DNA from: Streptosporangium sp. NBC_01755
GTDB lineage: Bacteria > Actinomycetota > Actinomycetes > Streptosporangiales > Streptosporangiaceae
Assembly (NCBI RefSeq): GCF_035917995.1
Contig: NZ_CP109131.1
Coordinates: forward strand, 186,001 to 250,000
Length of the DNA stretch: 64,000 nucleotides
Reading direction: 5' to 3'
In this document: positions 15,847-25,100 of the stretch, one piece after another
Position numbering within the stretch: position 1 is the first letter of the stretch
How the letters are laid out: each line of letters begins with the position of its first letter
Notes under the pieces: model-generated
What the model was told of the DNA's origin: nothing
The model's database searches: none
Seen by the model: only the letters and a program-made list of their open reading frames with translations
Translations under genes and position numbers: made by a program

Positions 15847-16587
15847 TCAGACAACGAGACCGCCGTCGATCCCCAATACCTGACCGGTGATATAGCTGGA
15901 ACGCTCCGAAACGAGGAAGGACACCAGATCGGCGACCTCCTCCGGCCTACCGAACCGGCCAAGCGGAATCCGCTCCGCGATTCCCGAACGCGCCTTACCC
16001 GCCATGGACGCCGTCATGTCGGTCTCGATAAGACCGGGCGCCACGACATTGGCCCGGATACCATACCGGCCCGACTCCTTGGCCAGCGCACGAGTGAAAC
16101 CGATAATGCCCGCCTTGGACGCCGAGTAATTGGTCTGCGCGGCGTTCCCATACACACCCGCCACAGAAGACAGCGTGACGATCGAACCCGCCCTACGCTT
16201 GATCATCCCGAACACCGCCACACTGCAAACGTTGTACGTGGAGTCGAGATTGGTACGCAATACCGTGTGCCAGTCCTCTTCGCTCATCATCACGAGCGGG
16301 TTGTCGCGGATGATCCCCGCGCACGAGACCACCGCGCCGAGCGGGCCGAGTTCCTTCTCGGCCCGGCGGACGAATTGCCTGACCGCACCCAACTCCGTGA
16401 CATCCACCTGCTCGGCGAGCACCGAAGCACCCTCGGCAACCTGCCCGACGACCAGGTCGGCGGCCTCCTTGTTGGAGCGGTAGCAGAACGCGACATCATA
16501 TCCATCGGCCGCCAGACGGGTCACGACACTGCCGCCGATCCCGCGTGAACCACCCGTCACCAATGCCACAGGACGCATGTCAGTCAC
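15847..16587 (-). CDS. FabG-like 3-oxoacyl-ACP reductase (ketoreductase)
   Basis: The 246-aa short-chain dehydrogenase has the NADPH motif TGGSRGIG, the NAG-equivalent SCAGIIRDN, catalytic Ser in IVTLSSVAGVYG, YSASKAG and the C-terminal YITGQVLGIDGGL typical of FabG. It should reduce the beta-keto group after each condensation on the ACP. The only other ketoreductase start in the cluster (49381) is broken, so this one probably serves both KS/CLF systems. The start overlaps the end of the FabZ-like gene by 8 bases. Confidence 0.9.
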   Translation of the reverse strand: MTDMRPVALVTGGSRGIGGSVVTRLAADGYDVAFCYRSNKEAADLVVGQVAEGASVLAEQVDVTELGAVRQFVRRAEKELGPLGAVVSCAGIIRDNPLVMMSEEDWHTVLRTNLDSTYNVCSVAVFGMIKRRAGSIVTLSSVAGVYGNAAQTNYSASKAGIIGFTRALAKESGRYGIRANVVAPGLIETDMTASMAGKARSGIAERIPLGRFGRPEEVADLVSFLVSERSSYITGQVLGIDGGLVV

Positions 16588-17044
16588 CTCCAGGACGCAT
16601 CAAGACCTCGACACCACGCAACGCCACGGAGAAACTGCCCACCTCAAGGACTTTACGGCCGCCCACGAAGCTGCTGCCCGCGACGATCGCCGCGTCTGCG
16701 ACGTTACGCAGGATCTGTACGTGATGTTCCAGCACCTCACCCGGGAACACCGGCTCGAGCAGGTCCACGTTCTTGATCCCGGCGGCCAGCTCGACCTTAC
16801 CGGCCAGCACGTCCGGATTCGGTGTCTCCCAGCACGCCAGCAACACGGCCGCCTGCGCCCATGACTCCACCAACAAGCTCACCGGATACGCGTAATCGTC
16901 GGTGTTCTGATAGCACGGCTCAGCGCACGTGATCGCCTTGTGCGCCACCAGACTCTCACCCGGCCGCACCTCGATTACCCGGTCCAGGAGAAGAATCGGG
17001 TACCGGTGCGGAATGATCTGTTTGATCTCCGCGACTCCGATCAT
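16580..17044 (-). CDS. FabZ-like hotdog dehydratase
   Basis: The 154-aa product has the catalytic His of IPHRYPILLLDRV and the Glu of LLVESWAQAA, as in FabZ. It would dehydrate 3-hydroxyacyl-ACP to the enoyl product. With no enoyl reductase in the cluster, repeated action would give a conjugated polyene. The gene overlaps the preceding hotdog gene (ATGA). It is paralogous to 48891-49391 and lacks the extra 12-residue segment found there. Confidence 0.88.
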   Translation of the reverse strand: MIGVAEIKQIIPHRYPILLLDRVIEVRPGESLVAHKAITCAEPCYQNTDDYAYPVSLLVESWAQAAVLLACWETPNPDVLAGKVELAAGIKNVDLLEPVFPGEVLEHHVQILRNVADAAIVAGSSFVGGRKVLEVGSFSVALRGVEVLMRPGGD

Positions 17045-17388
17045 GCCGTCACCGCCGGGTAGCGCACGCGGATCTCAGCGACCCGCTCCTCGTTGACCAC
17101 GGCCGACGCCGAACACCGGGTGAACCCGCCCACCTGCTCGACGGCCAGCTCAAGCCTCACCTGGTCGCCGGGGTAGACCGGCCGCATGAACCGGACCCTC
17201 TCCAGCGCGACGGGGCGCACCGGATCCGCGCCGCGGGCGGCGCACATATCACGAAAGGCCGAGTTGACGTACTCCACCAGGAACAGGCCGGGCAGGATCG
17301 GAAAGCCCGGGTAATGGCCGGCGAACACCGGATCGTCCGGGGAAACGTCCACGGTGACAGTGACTCCGCTCACCTGCGCGGCCGTCAT
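17041..17388 (-). CDS. Small hotdog-fold dehydratase partner
   Basis: The 115-aa protein carries FAGHYPGFPILPGLFLVEYV, the His-containing hotdog helix of FabA/FabZ-type dehydratases, but no HRYP motif. Paired with the adjacent FabZ-like protein it probably forms a heteromeric dehydratase, as in type II systems that make polyenes. The start at 17388 (MTAAQVSG) is chosen because its ATG overlaps the stop of the CLF gene; an in-frame ATG at 17421 would lie inside CLF. Its counterpart is at 48506-48904 in the second set. Confidence 0.82.
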   Translation of the reverse strand: MTAAQVSGVTVTVDVSPDDPVFAGHYPGFPILPGLFLVEYVNSAFRDMCAARGADPVRPVALERVRFMRPVYPGDQVRLELAVEQVGGFTRCSASAVVNEERVAEIRVRYPAVTA

Positions 17389-18518
17389 GACCCGGCTCCG
17401 TATCCGCCGAGCAACGCGCACCCGACCGTGCCGTCACGGTCGATCGTGGTGACCAACGCCAGATCGTTGTCACCGAACGATTCGGCGACCGACAGCGCCG
17501 CCGCGATCTGAAACCCGGTGGACACCGAGGAGGCGTCCCCGATGAGCGACCTGCAGCCCACCCACTTCGCCGTCGCGCCGAGCACGTCGGTGATTCCGGC
17601 TTTCTCCGCGCTACCGATGTCCCCCTCGGCAGCGGACGGCGCCACAACACGCACGTCCTCACCGCGCACGCCCGCCTGTTCCACAGCCGCCTTGACGCAA
17701 GCGGCCAGCGCCGCCCTCGGGTCCGCGGGGTCGCCGACGCCACGAAATCGCGTCGACAGCACCCGGGCGACCGGGGTACGCCCCGCGTTCCTTGCTCCAG
17801 CCAACGTTTCCAGCAGGAAGAACGCGCCCCCCTCGGCAAGCGCGGGCCTTTGGCTGTGGCTCGCGCCCGCATGCCACTCCAGCCAGGCCCGTTGAGCCGA
17901 GTGCTCCTCGACCGCTCCACAAAGAACACGATCGCATTGCCCGCCGCGGACCAGTCGTATCGCGTAGCTCAGCGCGAGCAGACACGTGCTCCAGTCACCG
18001 GTGATGGTGGTGTTCGGCCCCTTGATGCCGTGCCAGATCGCGCTCTGCCCGGCGGCCTTGTTCATCACGGTGTTCGGGAACAGGGCCGAGTCGACGTGGT
18101 AGGGCTTCCTGCCGGCCAGCGAGTCCCGGGTGAAGTCCATGATGGACTGAATGCTGCCCGAACCGGTTCCAAGCACCAGGCCGATCCGCTCGGCGTCCGC
18201 GGTCAGCTGCGGACCGCATTCCTCGACGATCAGGCCCAGCGTGCCGATCGCCAGCGCGGTCAGCCGGTCCATCGCACGGGTGCCTCGCTTACCGAGGAAC
18301 CCGGCAGGTGAGAAGTCGGCCAGCACACCGCCCCGCGTGAACGGTCCGGGAAACGCATCCCGGTCCAACGGGCGGACGGCGCTTCGGCCGGCACGAATGC
18401 CCGCACTGAAGGCCTCGCCGCCCACCCCGTAGGGAGAAAGCGTGGACCAGGCCGACAAGACAAGCTGCCCCGCCGATGTCTTGCCGTCCACAGTGGAGGA
18501 AACCGTCGGCGCGCTCAT
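17385..18518 (-). CDS. Chain-length factor (KS-beta), type II polyketide
   Basis: The 377-aa protein has the ketosynthase fold but no active-site Cys. The matching stretch reads TTITGDWSTCLLAL, with Trp where the partner KS has Cys (TACAAGN). It lacks the HGTGT His motif as well. This is the pattern of a chain-length factor, which pairs with the KS at 20336-21568. Its start overlaps the stop of the hydrolase/hotdog fusion. The similar gene at 47413-48504 is its paralogue. Confidence 0.85.
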   Translation of the reverse strand: MSAPTVSSTVDGKTSAGQLVLSAWSTLSPYGVGGEAFSAGIRAGRSAVRPLDRDAFPGPFTRGGVLADFSPAGFLGKRGTRAMDRLTALAIGTLGLIVEECGPQLTADAERIGLVLGTGSGSIQSIMDFTRDSLAGRKPYHVDSALFPNTVMNKAAGQSAIWHGIKGPNTTITGDWSTCLLALSYAIRLVRGGQCDRVLCGAVEEHSAQRAWLEWHAGASHSQRPALAEGGAFFLLETLAGARNAGRTPVARVLSTRFRGVGDPADPRAALAACVKAAVEQAGVRGEDVRVVAPSAAEGDIGSAEKAGITDVLGATAKWVGCRSLIGDASSVSTGFQIAAALSVAESFGDNDLALVTTIDRDGTVGCALLGGYGAGS

Positions 18519-20332
18519 TGACCTCGCCCCGCCCGTGCCGCCGAGCCCGCGCCACCGGTGAGCGCCTTGGCCAGCCGGTCGTCGAAGTCGACCTGGCTCC
18601 AGTCACGCCGGTTCTCGATCACCGCGTAACCATGGGTGATCTTACCGGTGGCGACCTGGACCAGCTTTCCGTCCCGCTTGACGTAGCAGTCCATCCGCGC
18701 GGTGTAGGTCAATCGCTTGAACACCTCCTCCACGGTGAAAACCGTGTAGACCTCGTTCTCCATCCACGCCTCGTCCAAGATCCTGACCTTGGACGAGGGC
18801 ACCACCGGGATCCAGTTCTGCTCATCGAGCAGTGTCTTGATGGACACGCCGCGCTCCTGGAGGAACAGGTCGACGACCTCCTCCATCAGCCGCAGGTAGC
18901 CGGTCATCTGCACACGCTCGGTGAAGTGGCAGTAGAAGTACGGCATCCGCCAGACCCAGCCAAAGGCGTTGGCGTCGCCGATCAGCTGCTTGAGCGGGTC
19001 ATCGCCGATGATCTCGATCGGCGCGACCGGCTCGCCGAGCCGCTCGCCGAGCCGCTCGCCGAGCCGCTCGACGATGTGCGGCCCCAGCTCGGCCGGCGCG
19101 GCCTCGGCCGGAAACCCCCGCGGATCGTTTCGCAGGGTGACAGCGACCTTCGAGGTCACGGTCTTCACCGGCGTCTCACGCTGGGCGATCATCTCGACCA
19201 CGAACCGCAGCTGCGCACCGCCCTTCGAGGCGACCGGCCGCACGGTTGCCACGGCGACGTCGTCGATGTGGTACGCGGTCCACATGCGAGTGTCGATGTC
19301 TGCGATGTCAACGCAGATGCCGTACCGCTCATAGAGCTCGCCCGCCGGATACCCGCGCTGCCTCAGGTGATCGAGCACCGCTTCCTCGACCAGATAGTTG
19401 ACGTGCTTGAAACCGATCCAGGTGCAGATGTTCGACCCCTCATACCGGGGCCTGAGCGTGGTGGTGGTCGGCTCCCCCGCGGCGAGGCCCGCCGCGATCG
19501 GGGTCTGAGGGGCTGTCGGGTTCACATCGACTCCAGGCATGGTGATGGGAGAAACAATCGGCAGGGACAGGGCCTCACGCAGGAAGCCGTGCACGAGTGA
19601 GGCGAACCGGCCCGGTTGCTGGGCCATCGGGAAATGACCGCAGTCCTCGATCAGCTCGAACCGGCCCTCCGGCAGGGCCGCGGCCAGCTGCCTGCCGTCG
19701 GAGGCCCGGGTGGCGATGTCGTCTTGCCCGGTGATAACGAGCACCGAAGCGTCAATCGTGGACAGATCAACGAACGGCGACCGAAGATACGCCTCGAAAA
19801 AGCGCATCCAGCCGTATACGCCGATCTGGTCTCGGACGTGCAGCGCGGCCGCGGCGCGCCACACCTCCGGGATGCCGCGGGCGCCGATGTCCAGCGCCTC
19901 AGCGAAGATACGGTGGAAATCGTTGAGGTAGTAGGAGATCGTCGGCCAGTCGAAGTCGGCGGCGCTGTGCCGGTGAAACGGGCTGACCAGCACCACGGCC
20001 CCCGGCGCGAGCCTGCCCTCCGACATCGCCTCGATCAGCAGGTTCGCCGCGTACGAGTGCGCGACGACAGCGTCGAATCGGCCCGCCTCACCGGTGTCCA
20101 TCGAGTCGACCAGCAGGGAGACCGGATCACACTGCCGACTCCAGTCCGCGCTTTCGATACCGTGCCAGGGAAGTTTCACATCCCACAACTCGACGTCATC
20201 GGGCAGGTACCGGTCGAGCGGCTCCCACATGCTGGTCGTGCAGCCCAGTCCGTGCAACAACAGCACCCGGGCCACTGGCTTGCCGCCGGCCGGCCGCCTG
20301 CGCCTTGGCCGCCGGACACTCGCTGGTGCCAC
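18515..20332 (-). CDS. Fusion of alpha/beta-hydrolase and double-hotdog thioesterase-like domain
   Basis: The 605-aa protein has two halves. Residues 15-255 are an alpha/beta-hydrolase: LLLHGLGCTTSMW (oxyanion loop), VVAHSYAANLLIEA (nucleophile Ser) and ELIEDCGHFPMAQ (His). Residues 300-600 look like a tandem hotdog thioesterase or dehydratase: SNICTWIGFKHVNYLVEEA and MTGYLRLMEEVVDLFLQERG are typical hotdog openings. Between the hotdog repeats is a small amplified linker RLGERLGERLGEP from a 12-bp tandem repeat near 19030-19070. It sits between KS and CLF, an unusual place, so it probably edits, releases or transfers the polyenoyl chain. The second KS/CLF set has no equivalent. Confidence 0.7.
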   Translation of the reverse strand: MAPASVRRPRRRRPAGGKPVARVLLLHGLGCTTSMWEPLDRYLPDDVELWDVKLPWHGIESADWSRQCDPVSLLVDSMDTGEAGRFDAVVAHSYAANLLIEAMSEGRLAPGAVVLVSPFHRHSAADFDWPTISYYLNDFHRIFAEALDIGARGIPEVWRAAAALHVRDQIGVYGWMRFFEAYLRSPFVDLSTIDASVLVITGQDDIATRASDGRQLAAALPEGRFELIEDCGHFPMAQQPGRFASLVHGFLREALSLPIVSPITMPGVDVNPTAPQTPIAAGLAAGEPTTTTLRPRYEGSNICTWIGFKHVNYLVEEAVLDHLRQRGYPAGELYERYGICVDIADIDTRMWTAYHIDDVAVATVRPVASKGGAQLRFVVEMIAQRETPVKTVTSKVAVTLRNDPRGFPAEAAPAELGPHIVERLGERLGERLGEPVAPIEIIGDDPLKQLIGDANAFGWVWRMPYFYCHFTERVQMTGYLRLMEEVVDLFLQERGVSIKTLLDEQNWIPVVPSSKVRILDEAWMENEVYTVFTVEEVFKRLTYTARMDCYVKRDGKLVQVATGKITHGYAVIENRRDWSQVDFDDRLAKALTGGAGSAARAGRGQ

Positions 20333-20335
20333 AGA

Positions 20336-21568
20336 TCACGCCTCCTCGTGCCGCCCGACGATGACCACCGCGTTGTTACCGCCGAACGCCAGCGAGTTGT
20401 TCTGCGCCACTCGGACCTCCGCGGCCCGCGCCACGTTCGGCACACAGTCCACCTGGCACGCCGGGTCGGTCTCGTTGTGGTTGATCGTCGGCGGAATGAA
20501 TCCCTCGGTGATCGCCAGCGCGCACGCCGCGGTGGCCAGCGCGCTCGCGGCCCCCATCGTGTGGCCCAGCATGCCCTTGATGGACACGGTCGGCGGCGGC
20601 GTGTCGCCGAACGCCTCCATGATCGCCTCGACCTCGGTCTGGTCGTTGGCCCTCGTCCCTGTGCCGTGCGCGGAGATGAAATCGATGTCCTGCGGCTTGA
20701 CACCCGCGTTGCGGTGCGCCAGCTGCATGCACCGGGCAAGGCTGCTGCGGTCCGGCGCGACCGGGCTGAGCGCGTCACAGTTCAGCCCGTAGCCCAGTAA
20801 CTCGGCGTAGATCCGGGCACCGCGGGCCTTCGCCGACTCCAGACTCTCCATCACCAAGATGCCCGCCCCCTCACCGGTGAGGATGCCCTTGCGGTCCTTG
20901 TCGAACGGCTGGCACACCTCGGGTGCCATCGCGCCGAGCCGGTAGAACCCGGCGAAGGTCTTACGGCACAAGGCGTCCACGCCGCCGGCGAGCACCATCT
21001 CCACGTCACCGGCGCGGATCGCGTCCACGCCGTAGCCGATCGCGTAGTTGCCCGCCGCGCACGCCGTGGGGATGGTGACCGCCTCCACATCGGTCAGGCC
21101 AAGCTCGCGCACGATGCTCGTGGAGAGTCTGCCTGCCTGGATCCGGCCGGCCAGCACCGGGCTGAGCCGCTCGGGACCCGACTCGAACTGCTCGACGGCC
21201 AGGTTGTCCAGATCCCTTGACTCTCCATCCGTCGTACCGATGGAGACCAGGACCCGCCTGGCGCGCACCTCCTTGAGCGACATCGACGCGTCGGCCACCG
21301 CGAGGTTGGCGGCCGCGGCGGAGAACTGACCGGCCCGGCCGAGCCGGCCGGGATCGACGTTGACGATCCAGTCCTCCGCACGAAACCCGGTGATCTCGGT
21401 ACCGTTCGCGTACGCGTAGCCGCTCGTGTCGAACGACGTGATCGGCTTGACGCCGCTACGACCGGACCGCAGGCCGGCCAGGAAGTCGGAGACACCGACG
21501 CCGATACTGGTGACCACGCCAAGACCTGTAATCACCACCCGGCGCGGTGGCTGGCGTTCGTCGTACAC
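20336..21568 (-). CDS. Type II ketosynthase (KS-alpha)
   Basis: The 410-aa KS has a full catalytic set: Cys in VTIPTACAAGNYAIG, His in ISAHGTGTRANDQTE and His in SIKGMLGHTMGAASA. It pairs with the CLF at 17385 and extends an ACP-bound chain with malonyl units. The GTG start at 21568 gives the standard RRVVITGLGVVTSIG N-terminus. It follows the ACP gene by 54 bp. The forward-strand KS at 46196 is clearly paralogous, with the same Cys motif. Confidence 0.92.
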   Translation of the reverse strand: MYDERQPPRRVVITGLGVVTSIGVGVSDFLAGLRSGRSGVKPITSFDTSGYAYANGTEITGFRAEDWIVNVDPGRLGRAGQFSAAAANLAVADASMSLKEVRARRVLVSIGTTDGESRDLDNLAVEQFESGPERLSPVLAGRIQAGRLSTSIVRELGLTDVEAVTIPTACAAGNYAIGYGVDAIRAGDVEMVLAGGVDALCRKTFAGFYRLGAMAPEVCQPFDKDRKGILTGEGAGILVMESLESAKARGARIYAELLGYGLNCDALSPVAPDRSSLARCMQLAHRNAGVKPQDIDFISAHGTGTRANDQTEVEAIMEAFGDTPPPTVSIKGMLGHTMGAASALATAACALAITEGFIPPTINHNETDPACQVDCVPNVARAAEVRVAQNNSLAFGGNNAVVIVGRHEEA

Positions 21569-21622
21569 TTAGTGCTCCATCTCTTTGTCGGTGGCGATTT
21601 CCTGGCCGCCGTCGCCTGCCTG

Positions 21623-21895
21623 CTACTTGGCGGCGGCTGCCTCGTCGACGACGGCGACGACACCGTCCAGGTTGACCATCCGGACCAGCTCGCCCTGGTC
21701 GATGTCCACCCCGAGGGTGCGCTCCAGCGAGGAGAGGATCTCGATGGCGCCCATCGAGTCGGCGCCGTGGTCCTCCTTGAACAGGCTGTCGCCGGTCATC
21801 TCATCCAGGTCGATTTCAAGGATCTCGCAGACGATCTCCTTGATCTGCGCGCGGCGCTCCTCATCGACGAACGAGCCAGAATTAGTGGTAGTCAT
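21623..21895 (-). CDS. Acyl carrier protein (set 1)
   Basis: The 90-aa acidic protein has the phosphopantetheine site GADSMGAIEIL (Ser47) and a FabC-like four-helix pattern. ATG 21895 is chosen because CTGGAG lies just upstream; an in-frame start at 21928 would add 11 residues that overlap the putative control region. It heads the KS/CLF operon and would carry the growing chain. Tandem 65-bp repeats lie directly upstream. Confidence 0.88.
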   Translation of the reverse strand: MTTTNSGSFVDEERRAQIKEIVCEILEIDLDEMTGDSLFKEDHGADSMGAIEILSSLERTLGVDIDQGELVRMVNLDGVVAVVDEAAAAK

Positions 21896-21920
21896 GACAT
21901 TTTCTCCAGCCGGAATCCGG

Positions 21921-22050
21921 TGAACCAAACATTCGGTCCATATGCCGTGAAAGGGTGGTAGTGCTCCACACCTTTCCTATTCAGATGAACCAAACGTTCG
22001 GTCCATGTGCCGTGAAAGGGTGGTAGTGCTCCACACCTTTCCTATTCAGA
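21921..22050. repeat. Two tandem 65-bp repeats with a palindromic core, upstream of the ACP operon
   Basis: Copies at 21921-21985 and 21986-22050 differ at two positions. Each holds an ACCAAACrTTCGGT core, an imperfect 14-bp palindrome of TetR-operator type. They lie just upstream of the leftward ACP-KS operon and downstream of the giant NRPS stop (22127). They probably form a regulatory region, either a duplicated operator or leader. No regulator gene is present in the cluster itself. Confidence 0.75.
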
Positions 22051-22126
22051 ATCTCTTTCACGATCCGCTGTCGCGACAATGGTTTTGCCCCGCCACGGGA
22101 TCAGCGCGTCAGGCACGATCGGCCTC

Positions 22127-25100
22127 CTATTCCTTCGGGATGATCTCCTTGGCGAGGACTCGGCTGATCTCAGCCAGCGGCTCGGGCTGCAGCATCTCAT
22201 CGTGCCCGCAGTCGATTCGGTGGTTGTCGACGGTCTCCGCGAACGGCGTCCAATCGCCCGGGGTGTTTTCGCGGCCGGCCACGAAGTGCAACATCCGGCC
22301 TCCGACCCTGCCGGGCCGGTGAGCCAGGTTCAGCTCGACGTTCGCACGCCATGCGGCGACCACGTTCATCAACTGTTCCTCTGTCGCCAGCACCGCGAGG
22401 TTGTGCTCGTGCCTGAGGATCTCCAGTACCTCGGCCGCCGAAGGCCGCTGCGGCGCCGCATGCCCGAAGAGGGCAAGGATGGCTCGCAGCAGTTCGGTAT
22501 CGCTGGTCAGCTCCACCTCGCCTGCCTCGGCCACCGGGTGGCTGTCCAGGCTGGCCAGCAACGCGACGGTCTGCCCTGCCTGCTGCAACTGCCGCGCCAT
22601 CTCATGGGCGACCACACCGCCGAATGACCAGCCCAGCAGGTGGTAGGGCCCTTCGGGCTGGACGGTGCGGACCTGCTCGAGATAGTCGGCCGCCATCTGC
22701 TCGACACTTTCCGGTACCCGGTCCGGCTCCAGCATGCCCCGCGCCTGCAGGCCGTACACCGGGAAGTCCGGGCCGAGCTGCGCGGTCAGCGCGATATACG
22801 GCCAGGCGACGCAGCCCACCGGGTGCACGCAGAAAATCGGCGTATGATGCCCTGTCACCCGCAGTGGCAGCAACACCTCAAACGAGTTGACCGAGCCACT
22901 GACATCCGCGCGCCCGGCCAGGCCCGCCACCGTCGGCGTGTCAAACAGGTCCCGAATGGAAAGTTCAGCATCGACCGTGTTGCGGATCCTGCTGATCAGC
23001 TTGACGGCCTGTAGCGAATGGCCGCCCAGGTCGAAGAAGCTGTCGTCGATGCCCACGGTGTCGACGCCGAGTACCTCGGCGAACAGGGCACACAGAGCTT
23101 CTTCCCGCAGGTTGCGTGGCCCGCGCGGCACAGGCGCCGACATGGAGTCCGGAGCCGGTTCTGGTAGCGTTTCACGGTCCGACTTGCGGCGTTCGAGGAA
23201 CTCCAACTGGCCGTCCGGCCGATACACCACCCGGTCACCGGTGCGATACAGCCGGCCCTGGCCGAACGGGCTGGCCACGAACACCGCCGCGGTGCGGGCC
23301 GAGTCGTTCAGGTATCCGCGGCCGACACCCACACCGCCCACATACAGCTCACCCGGCACCCCCACCGGAACCGGCTGCAGGTCATCACCGAGCACATAGA
23401 GCTGGGTGTTGCGGACAGGCCGACCGATCGGGGTACGCAGCCCCGCAACCTCACCGGGGTTACGGATCACCGCATGAGTGACATCATCGGAGCACTCGGT
23501 CGGGCCGTAGGCGTTCATCACCGGGACGGCCGGGTAACTCTGGAGCCAGCGGCGGCACAACTCCGCCGGCAACGCCTCCCCGGTGACCAGCAGCCACCGC
23601 AACCCCGGCTCAGCCACCGTCACTTTGGTATCCAGGGCGGCTCGCAGCAGGGAGGGCACCACCTCCAGCACCGTCACACCCGGAATGCCGAACAACCGTT
23701 GTGGATCCATCGCGGTCTCGCGGGAGACCACCCGCACCCGCGCGCCCACGATCAGGGCGGCCAGCATCTGCCACACCGAGATGTCGAACGTCAACGGCGC
23801 GTTCTGCACCACCACATCCGACGAATCCAGCCCGAGATCCTCCACCTTGGCCAGCAGATGGTTGACCATCCCGCGCCGGTGCACCATCGCCCCCTCGGGC
23901 CGGCCCGTCGACCCCGAGGTGTAGATCACGTAGGCCAGGTCGTCCTCGGCCCCCCGCACCGGGCCCAGGTCGCCGTCCGTCGCGTCGTCGAACACCAGCA
24001 CCCGCACGCCACCGGCCCCGACGGCCTCGCGGGCCAGATCCAGATACTCCGGCGCCGCGATCAGCACCTCGATGCCGCTGTCGGCGATCAGATCCGCTAT
24101 GCGGGCCACCGGCGCGGCCGGGTCGAAGGGCACATACGCCCCCCCGGCGCCGAGAGCGCCCAGCACCGCCGACACATACCGGACACCCGGATCGCCGAGC
24201 AATCCCACCAACGCGCCCCCCGGCAGCTTCTTGGCCACCGCGTTCGCCCGAGCGACCAACTCCCGATACGACACCGAACCCGCATCGTCCAAGACCGCGA
24301 CACCATCCGGAGCAGCCACAGCCCGCTCACGAACCCGCTCCACCACACCCGCGAAACCACCCTCGACCGCCGACGAATTCCACTCCACCAACAACCGGCG
24401 ACGCTCCTCCTGCCCGAGCACATCAATGGCGCTCAACGGCGCATCCACGCCAGACACCATGCCGTTGAGAACGCGGACCAGTTGCTCCGACATCCGCTGA
24501 ACCGTTGCACAGTCGAACAGGTCGGTGGCGTACGTGACGAGCACGCCGATGCTGCCATCATCGTGTTCGTCGAAGTCGAATTCGAGATCGAAGTCCGCGG
24601 CGGGCGCGTTGAGGGGCTCGACACCGGCGTCCAGGCCGGGCAGCTCGACCCGTGCGGCCGCGTTGTTCTGCAGCACCATCATCACCTGGAACAACGGCTG
24701 CCGCGACTGAGACCGAGCCGGATTGATCATCTCGACCAATCGCTCGAACGGGACATCCTGATGCGCGAACGCCGCCAGATCGGCATCCCGCACCCGGCCC
24801 AGCAACTCCCGCACCGTCGGATCACCGGACAAGTCGGTGCGCAACACCAGCGTGTTGACAAAGAACCCGACAAGATCATCGAGGGCGTCATCGGTCCGGC
24901 CCGCCACCGGGCTGCCCAGCGGGATGTCCGTGCCCGCACCCAGCTTGCTCAACAACACAGACAGCCCAGCCTGCAACACCATGAACAGGCTCGCCCCAGT
25001 CTCACGCCCGAGCTCAGCCAACCCCCGATACAACAGCGCATCCAACTCAAAAGTGACCGTCTCACTCCGATAGCTGGCGATCGCCGGACGCGGCCGATCG

